64,000 nt of DNA. Origin: Atopsyche davidsoni (taxonomy: Eukaryota > Arthropoda > Insecta > Trichoptera > Hydrobiosidae). Shown here piece by piece: positions 47,380-56,000 of the stretch. The first letter of the stretch is position 1; every line of letters begins with the position of its first letter. The stretch is from contig JAILWY010000021.1 of the NCBI GenBank assembly GCA_022113835.1, positions 3,348,001 through 3,412,000 on the forward strand. The letters run 5' to 3'. Both the position numbers and the translations under genes were made by a program. The notes below the pieces were generated by a model that saw only the letters and a program-made list of their open reading frames with translations, had not been told where the DNA came from and did no database searches.

Positions 47380-47570
47380 TGTGCCGCGCAACGAGCAAAG
47401 AGGACAGCCGTCACGAGACGGCAATTATAAGAAAGCGCACATCCCTCGGTTCCTAGTTCATCTGGCTGCCGGCGGAAGTGCTGAGTTGAAAGAAGCTCCC
47501 CCTGAGCACATCCGGGTCGCGGGCGTGCTATATCCGGCGCCAGCGGGACAGCTGTTCCGGCGGTGAATGC
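47380..47570. other. GC-rich islet upstream of the LRR gene, possible exon or regulatory element
   Basis: This CG-rich block contrasts sharply with its flanks. One plus-strand frame is open for 67 codons, with RFLVHLAAGGSAELKEAPPE as a protein-like segment, but it has no ATG start, no domain and no good acceptor. An enhancer, promoter or unrecognised exon are all possible. Confidence 0.25.
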
Positions 47571-48139
47571 CCACGTAATAGAAACTTTAAATTTCAGCTC
47601 GTCTTTTTATATACATTTTTTATGATGTTAAAAAAAATGCCTGTTCATAACTCATGCAATATTAAAATATTCCTAGTTACTTTAATACTTGCTCTAGTAT
47701 AAAATTTTATATTTTAAGTGAATAATATAGAGCAAGCGATAATAAACCTAAAATATTTTTAAGCAAGTAGTTTTGAAAAAAAAACAGGTGGTCACATTTC
47801 CAATACTAACATTTATTCTCAATTAGTAATTATTGACAGTGGTTTCTCAAAATAAAGATACTTTCCGCTAGAAATGTCTTTATATCTTATAAATTCTGCA
47901 AAGCGGTATCAAACACTGAAAAATCTAGACAACGTGTGCTAAGGGACTATTCATACAAAAATTAATAGCCAAGATTATTATTTGAATTACATAAAATTTC
48001 TAGTTCACATAAAATATATATTAAGGTTTAATTGTTTTTGTTTGTATAAGTCACCAAATGATAAAAATTATTACATAAAACAACTTCAAAGGCTTTTTAA
48101 AAATCAAATAAATTTCATGCAATAAGGAAAAACCTGTCT

Positions 48140-48420
48140 TTGAGAGCCTCGGTGAATGTCGTCTAATCGCAGTAAATAGCCGTGACGCTTAGGGGTGACT
48201 GTTATGAAATAGTTTCTCATTAGCGGAGTCGCCAGCTGGTCCCTACCTTTATAACAGTTTTTCATTACGATAATGGCGAAGAGTTGTGTGACGCTCCCAG
48301 CACAAAGCAGCTGAGCTTTCAGTACTCGTTTGTTTTCTTAAGCACATTTAAAATCAAAATGCAGCGCAGTGCAGCCAACCAGCGTGCTTCTTGTCGGACG
48401 TCATCTTGTTATAAATAGTA
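48140..48420 (+). other. GC-rich islet with Kozak-matched 19-codon ORF, 1.5 kb upstream of the LRR gene
   Basis: Less AT-rich DNA containing an initiator-like TCAGT (48318) and, about 40 nt later, ATG in an insect-type context (TCAAAATG, 48359). The ATG opens a 19-codon frame that ends at TAG 48416-48418. It may be a promoter and leader exon, but no splice donor of quality follows, so this is weak. Confidence 0.2.
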
Positions 48421-49819
48421 AAATACTCTTCAAGAAGCCTCTGGCAAAGCAGTTAGTTGTTTTTTAGTAATCAAATAAAAGGTCACTACCAGGAAAGTAT
48501 TGTGTAAGTACAGAAATAAATAAACGATGGAGATTTTTTACAGTATATTCTATGAAAAAGCAGATATTTACATATTGCTTGTTTTGAACCTATTGAAATT
48601 TTCAATTAAGCGAAAATGTTAATGTTGGAATTTATTGTATAAATCTACTTTCATTTTATGGAAAAATTATCGATAACTGAAGGTATTTTTCTTAATTGCA
48701 TATTTTTACATCATTAAACCGACTAAATTTAGATGTACAACATCATCTATGTCTAATTTTATTCAAATATTTTATACCAAAAGAAAATATTTTGATATTT
48801 TAATCCAAAGTCCCCTCCATTATATACCATCTTAATTTTTTTTTTTTTAAGTTTGCATTAAATAATATATTTTGTCTATATAAGTTAAATGAAAAGATAT
48901 TATTTAAATATTGCATTAAAATTTACGTGTTTTTAATGACCCTCGATTGTGAAAAAGCTTAAGTCAACTTATTATATCAGTAAAAAAATACATAGATCAG
49001 CTGATCAGCGATATTATCAAAAAACTAAAAAGACTTTATATGTAGACTTTACAACTGTTGCACAATAAATATAAATATTTTGTGATTACCAACACCATCG
49101 AATAATAGCACGAGGCAAATTTTTTAAAAATTTATCCAAGAATTCAATTCAAAGCCTTGTATGAGACTTTTGCAAATGTATTCATTGCAAATTTAAAATG
49201 ACACAAACACGTTTATTTTACTTGCGAGTTTGATAATTCTCACACAAGTTTCAGTCAGAATGTTTAGTCATAAATCTTTTCCGCGAAATTCCCTCCCTAA
49301 CAATGTTACGCCCGCGCCATTGTTACAAGTGCACACCAGAAAAATCGCGCAGGAATAAATCTAACTGTCAAATTTCTCCCGCTTCATACATTTGTTTCAA
49401 TGTTTCACGCACCCCTCCCGCGGAGGCTTCGCGTTTTTTTTTAAAATTGGTTCTTTTGTTCGCAGGAATCAACATCAACGACGAAGCGGCAACATCACGA
49501 TTGAAAATTTAGCAACCCCTGCTTAAAAGCGCTCGCCATGCACGCGGCGTACTACCGGAGAAAGCACATTGCGAATTCAGCGAAAAGTAAACTCAATCAA
49601 AAAAAAAGTTTCACCAATGTAAAGCAACTCTTATAAAAAAGTTATTTAAAAAATTAACCAGTGTTTGAGTGAGTGAAAGAGTGCATAAAACATTTGAAAA
49701 TAAATATTTTTTTGCACACTGCATCGGTAAGGTTGGGTTGGTGAATACTCAGATATTAGTAGTATAGGTGTCGCGGTGCCTTCGCGCGGCACGGCCGGGG
49801 TTGGGGGTGGGGGTGGGGG

Positions 49820-49849
49820 ATGTGTGGGGGTGGAGGCTCCAGCTGCTAG
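49820..49849 (+). promoter_or_regulatory. Upstream ORF 1 of the LRR receptor gene (9 codons)
   Basis: ATG at 49820 reads nine codons to TAG at 49847-49849, 22 bp before the main start and out of frame with it. It is relevant only if transcription begins upstream of 49820, which is unproven. Confidence 0.35.
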
Positions 49850-49854
49850 CGGGC

Positions 49855-49872
49855 ATGCGGCTCGGGGGCTGA
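49855..49872 (+). promoter_or_regulatory. Upstream ORF 2, stop codon overlapping the main start
   Basis: ATG at 49855 encodes five codons and ends in TGA at 49870-49872, whose final A is the first base of the main ATG (TGATGG). A stop-start overlap of this sort can support termination-reinitiation and would limit translation of the receptor. Confidence 0.35.
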
Positions 49873-50013
49873 TGGCGGCGGCGCGGGCAGGGCGGCTGGC
49901 GGCGCTGCTCCTGGCGGCGCTGCTCGGCCCCGCGGCCGCGCCCGGTGCCCCCGCAGGCGAGTGCCCCAACTACACCGAGATCTCCATCTGCCCCTGCTTC
50001 AACTTCGAGGATG
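49872..50013 (+). CDS. LRR receptor exon 1: signal peptide and LRRNT start
   Basis: Encodes a strongly hydrophobic Ala/Leu leader (GRLAALLLAALLGPAAAPGA) and the cap CPNYTEISICPCFNFED. The ATG at 49872 is the only in-frame ATG before the leader; the frame is open further upstream only from non-ATG codons. The exon ends in phase 1 at a consensus donor (GATG|GTGAGT). It is extremely GC-rich, and the position -3 context is not optimal. Confidence 0.85.
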
Positions 50014-53000
50014 GTGAGTTCGACATTCATTACCAATACTGAAGACGAAACGCCAAAAAAATTTACGGGCTGTCCAATAAACTCATTTGCAAGCAATTTT
50101 TTTTAGAAACATTCACCAATGAGCATACTCGCTACAACTACAAAAACCTTTCGAGTATAACTGTTGACGACGAGCAGCTAGGTATATCCTCAAACCCATC
50201 TATCAGATCCCTCCTCGACTACAAACTCGAGGACTGCCTAAATCAGAAAAGGCCAAAAGCCATCCCCCCCCACCCCCCCAAATCCCCCCACCCTCCTCCC
50301 ACCCACACACCATAACTCATAACTACATGGTGACACACGCTACTTAGCCAGTACGAAAGCGTTCGAAGGAAAGATCAAATATATTTCCTTGTACCGCTGT
50401 CAAAGCCAAAGACGAAGAAGAAGAAGGTATATCCTCAAGCTCTCGTTCTTTCCTCTTCGGGTTTAGCTAACGAATTCGCCAAAGTTCATAAGCTATCAAT
50501 GGACTGTATTATATGTTATTTCAAGCACTTTTGTTTGCGTAATCTTTTATTTAAACTTCTTTTACAAATTTCGTTACAATATGATATTCAAACATGTTAC
50601 ACTTAACACTTGATTTTACTTTTACAAACACTTTTCGATTTCAACATTAATAAGGTCGGGCATTTTGACACTTTTCAACCGACGAACTTATTCACATGAC
50701 TCAACTCGCGGCTGTATGTTCTTTGAGATTTGTAAGATCTCTATACATTGCGGCAGGTATACGAACGCATCGTATCCTCCCGAGCATAGTCACCCCGTGG
50801 AGAAAATTTGAATACTTTTCAACATTACGACAGATAAAACTGCCGGAGTATCCTTACTCCCGAACCCCCGTCCTTCTCTGAAGTCAACTTGAATACTGCC
50901 CTCTTCAGGGGCTGGCCCGTTTTAATACACGCGTGGCGGCGCGTGATTAGAACAATGAAACACAGGTAAGGCTTTCGGCACGTATCTCCGGACTGATTCT
51001 GGAAACAATCACAAACCTACCCGAGCGGCGTCATATACATTGCAACCATAAAGGTTACGGGGCGGTCCCTTTGGAAGCAATAATCATAAAAAATCCCCCG
51101 GCCGAAGACATTTGTGTGGTCCGTGGGAACGCGGGCCGAGATTCTAGGTGCCGATCCGGCGGCCGCTTATAACAAATCATTTTATAATTATATATGGAGT
51201 AATTTTTATTCTAAAAGAATTTAAAACTATCATCGCGTTGCCAACAATAACTAATACGTTTCGTACAAAGATAAAAAAAAAAAAAAAACAACACACCTTA
51301 TAGAAATATTCGTAGGCTTTGGCAGAAAAAATTGCCCCATTGGAGACGTCATAACGTTACTGCATACCTAATCATTACGGGAGACAAAAGCATATACTAT
51401 AACTAAAATAAATTTGCATCAAATAAAATTGTTTCTAAAAGCAATTTTATAGGATCTCGATCAGTCAGGAGTATTAAACTCATTTTCTATTTTAATTACT
51501 TATCTTTTTAACATAATCATTTGCAAATGTTGGTGTTGGCGCCAACAAAAGAAAAAATGGAATATTAGTTTTTATAAAATATTACTATGTATTACATCAC
51601 CATCGCTCATTATATCAAATTTGGATTCTTCTCCAAGCGCTCAAGCACACAACATCCCCCATAAAGTAAGGTAGAGAATGGCTAGAGTATCTTGCTAATT
51701 GAGGTTTCCTTATTTATCTATTTAATTAAGGCCATGCACTACAGCGCCCCGTGCCACCCTAACTACGACGTCAGCTGCTCTTCACTGCGCTAGTTCAGAC
51801 CAACATTCTTCCTTTTTTGGACTACTTCAATAAAAACTCGAAAGTTTGCCTAGAATATATGGAAACCGAGAACATTATGATAACCTCATTCTCATTCATA
51901 TTAGACCCGTCTAATTTTTGGCGAAATTTAAATTTTTGCGCTTTGCGTGTATTTTTCAGTTAGAATTTATAATTTGTAGACGAATTAAATATACCCACGA
52001 CTCTCATTCATAATTTGCTATTTTAAGTGTGTTTTTGAATTTTGAAGTCAAAATACGAAATTTATATTTATTTAATTCTATTAAATTATAAATGTCGGCT
52101 TAACCCATAAGGTCACGAGTTTGTTTTTTGATAATTCAAACAGCAACGCTAAAGTCGGCAGCAAATACATTTATTGAAAATGTCATAATATTAGTTAGGC
52201 AAAAACAGCGTACTTGAGAACATTTCTCATTTGTACGTAAAGATTTATTTCGATTGAATCAAAAAATACGATTACTTGAATTATACATTAAATTTACGCC
52301 TACATTAGTGGAGCACATAAAGTACTTTACTAGAACTCATGTTAATAATCAGTTTGTTGCCTTAGAATTTCCAATATATACATATTATTTATTTAGATAC
52401 GTTTCTGTAAACTATTAACTACACCAAAATTTAACTCTCATAAGCACTTCTACTAGGTTATTTTACAAATTATCACAGAGACTTCTTCACGTTTAGTTAT
52501 AAGGTATCAAATATAATTTCTGGCCAATAAAATTTTGAACTATATTTTTTTGTGTTTGTATTTAACAGGAATCTTCCTGGAGTGCCCGGGGGCGACGCCG
52601 GGTTCACTTCGGACTGTCCTGGCGGAATTGGGTGGCGCCGGGGGACGCGTGCTCTCCCTCTCCGTGTACGAGCTAGACCGCGGCGTCACCAGCCTCGCCT
52701 CCGACCTCTTCCCCCCCTCAGCGCCCCTCCTCTCCCACCTGCACATCTCCCAGTCCAGTCTACAGGACCTACAAGATGACAGCCTGCACGCCTTCCGCAC
52801 TTCCCTCGAGTCCCTGGCGCTCGCCTCCGCCAAGATCACCCAGATCCCGCAGAAGGCTCTCTCGGGACTCGTCAAGCTCATCTCACTGAGCTTGGAATCG
52901 AATAAAATTGAAGAAATACCAGACTACAGCTTCTATGGACTGAGATTGATGAAATTGAACATGAAGGGAAACCGGCTGTCGAGAATCGGCGAGATGGCCT

Positions 53001-56000
53001 TCGCGGGGTTGGAAGATTACATAGCTGAGCTGGAGCTCGCTGAAAACAAGCTGAAGACCTTTCCCATGTCAGCGCTGAACAGGCTGAAGTATCTCGGCTC
53101 GCTTCGGCTGGCGTGGAATGAAATCGACGCGATAACCGAAGACGAAAATAACCGACTGATGTCCTTAGCGTTTTTGGATTTGAGTTCCAATAACTTCGAA
53201 GTTATCCCTGAAGATTGTTTCAGGGCATTTCCGTCGCTGAAGACGTTGACTCTGTTCTACAATTCGATTGAGACGGTACACAAGGCTGCGTTTGTGTCTC
53301 TGAAGAGTTTAGAAGCGTTAGATTTAAGTCAGAATAAGATTATATTTCTCGATAGGGACACGTTCAAAACGAATAAGAAGTTGAAAACGGTGGATCTGAG
53401 TCGAAATCATGTTCACAGTATCGGTGGACTGTTTTTCGACCTACCGGATTTGGGAGAATTATTTTTATCGGAAAATAATATACAAGAAGTACAACACGAC
53501 TCTTTTATGCATTCTTCAATGCTCACGGTAATATACTTAGAGCAGAATGCAATAAGAGTGATGGACCCTGAGTGTCTGTTTACCCTAACTAATCTCACCC
53601 AGCTACACATGGGCAAGAATTTCATCAGTCACATACCAGTGTCTATCTTTAATAATAACAACGAACTCACGATGCTCAGTCTCGATAATAACTGGGTGGA
53701 AGACCTTGAGCCGGGAACTTTCGAAAACATGGAAAGTCTTAAAGAAATCAGGCTACACAACAATAAAATTCAAACGATACGAAACGACGTGTTCGACTCC
53801 TTACCTTCTCTCCTGGAGCTACATTTGCAAAACAATCAGATATCTGATATCGAAAAAGGATCTTTTTCTAACTTGCAAAGCCTCCAACACATAAACCTGC
53901 AAGGCAACAATCTCGAAAAACTTGGAGACGTTTTTCTGCACGAATCCTCCGCCTTAGTGTCTATTCAATTGGACTCAAATTTAATTACGACGTTCGATAG
54001 GAATTCGTTTTCAGGACTATCCGGAGTGCAAATTCTATGGCTCAGCCACAACAAACTGACCAAACTCAGGCGACTGGCGTTCGTCGATCTGGTCAAAATA
54101 CAGCGATTTTTCCTCACCGACAATAGCATCTACGAAATAGAGGATGGAACTTTTGAGCTGATGCGCTCTCTGAAATACCTGGACCTGAGCAAAAACTTTA
54201 TCGGTAGAATAACGAACAAAACTTTTGCAGAGTTGCACGAGCTGATGGAGCTGAACCTGGCGGACAACAGTATCACTTCCATAGCGCCTAAATCCTTTGA
54301 AACCCTAAAGAAACTACGCCAGTTGGATTTGTCTAACAATAGATTGTTTATTCTGCAAGACGAGCTGTTTCAGGAAAGACTGCCAATACGAGTTTTGAAC
54401 TTACAGAACTGCTCTATTGAGAAAGTAGAAATCGGGGCATTCAAAGGACTTAACAATCTTTACGACTTGCGGCTCGGGTATAATTATCTCAAGTCGGAAG
54501 ATCTATCGCGTTTGGATATACCTGGATTAAGAATATTAAAGCTTTCTTATAACAATTTCACTGAATTAGAAAACGACGCATTTAATCGCCTGCCTTCCCT
54601 GCAAACGCTCACTATGGACAATTCGCATATATCACAACTCCCAGAAAGTATATTTTCAAATAATATCAATTTAATACAGGTTGACTTGAGCGGAAACAAA
54701 TTAAAAGAGTTAAAAAGAGGGGTATTCAGCTCGGTCAGTGGTTTACAAGAGTTAAAACTACAACGTAATAAATTTTCTGAATTCCCTCACTACGCTTTAT
54801 ACAACATAACAACTCTCGAAATTCTCATGTTAGCTGAGAATAATTTATCGACTCTCGATTTTTTCAAATTTAGCGGTCTACCTAAACTACGACAATTGGA
54901 TATAAGTGACAACACTATTTCATCGCTAACGGGGTTCGCTTCCGTCAACTTAACGAATCTTTTTTCCGCGGACATAAGCGGCAACTTGTTGACAACGCTT
55001 CCGGCTAATTTCTTTCAAAACTCAAACAGCCTTAGGAACTTGGATTTATCATGCAATAAATTCAAGCAGATTCCGATGACCGCTCTGTCTGAGTACACGT
55101 TGCCCGGGCTGGCTTGGCTAAACTTTACCAAGAACCCCCTGGTGAAGGTCCACGACTCGCCCGGGGGTAAGAAATACCCGGCACTCCAGGAAATCCACAT
55201 CAGTGGAACGAACTTGAGCATCGTCACAAGCAAAGACTTCGAAGCGTTCCCGTCGCTGGAGCATTTATTCCTCGGAAACAACATCATCTCGCGGTTATCG
55301 CCCGGCGCTTTCAAAGGCCTCGTCAATCTCGTGACGCTCGACTTGAGCTCCAATGATATAGAAATACTGCCAAAAGAAAGACTCCAAGGATTGACTCTGC
55401 TCAAGACACTAAATCTGACGCACAATCGTCTCAGGGAGTTGGAGGAATTCCCCGCGGACATGAAATCCTTAGAAACGCTAGATTTATCGTTTAATAATAT
55501 CGGTAAGCTGAGCAAAGGGGTGTTCCAACATATGGAGAGCCTAACCGAGTTACACATCCAGGGGAACTGGATAGCCCATATATCAGTGGAGGCTTTCAGG
55601 CCGCTTAAGAAACTGAAACTTCTGGACATAACGAAGAATTATATCGAAGTCTTCCCTCTGAGCGCTTTCAGGCCTCTCGAGACACATATCAGGCACCTCA
55701 AGACAGAAGGTGAGCTTTTTCTTTTTACAAAACGCTTAAATATGATTATTATCGAATTCGCACTATTGATTGTGAGATTCTCAGTATTCTCAGTTACTTT
55801 TAAACACTCATTCAATACAATAATTGAGTATACTTTTTACTTTATGTCACATGTTTGTGGTATAATTTTACGGTATAAATTAATTTTTTGTGATTTTTTC
55901 AATAGTATAGCCGTTCGATTTCAATACTTTACGTGTAATAGAGAAACAACCTAGATGTGTAATTGAATGATTCTGCGGTGTTGGGACAGACAACCCGCTG

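Larger units (their letters stand above)
50014..52568 (+). other. LRR receptor intron 1 (2555 bp)
   Basis: Bounded by GTGAGT and TTTGTATTTAACAG. It contains a short retroposon with target duplication (50180-50438), a poly-C stretch near 50265-50300 and a GC-rich islet at about 50880-51180 that could hold regulatory sites. The 12 codons directly before the acceptor are open in the exon 2 frame and begin with an ATG (52535), but this is intronic sequence. Confidence 0.8.

Noticed and set aside
49776..49871. Upstream start for the receptor at 49776
   Set aside because: The codon there is GTG, not ATG; the first in-frame ATG is at 49872, directly before the hydrophobic leader.
50265..50300. Poly-C rich tract as a regulatory element
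   Set aside because: It lies inside the retroposon insertion with a clear target duplication, so it is best explained as part of that element.
52535..52568. ATG-started extension in front of LRR exon 2 (MNYIFLCLYL...), which resembles a signal peptide
   Set aside because: It lies across an intron end with a good TTTAACAG acceptor, and exon 1 supplies a real signal peptide plus LRRNT Cys residues that join in phase. It is intronic readthrough.
55015..55629. 204-codon minus-strand frame inside LRR exon 2
   Set aside because: It is the antisense shadow of the leucine-rich repeats.
55710..55954. C-terminal extension of the exon 2 frame as normal coding sequence
   Set aside because: A GTGAGC donor at 55710 and the NPLICDC LRRCT start in exon 3 show that it is intronic; kept only as a possible retained-intron product.
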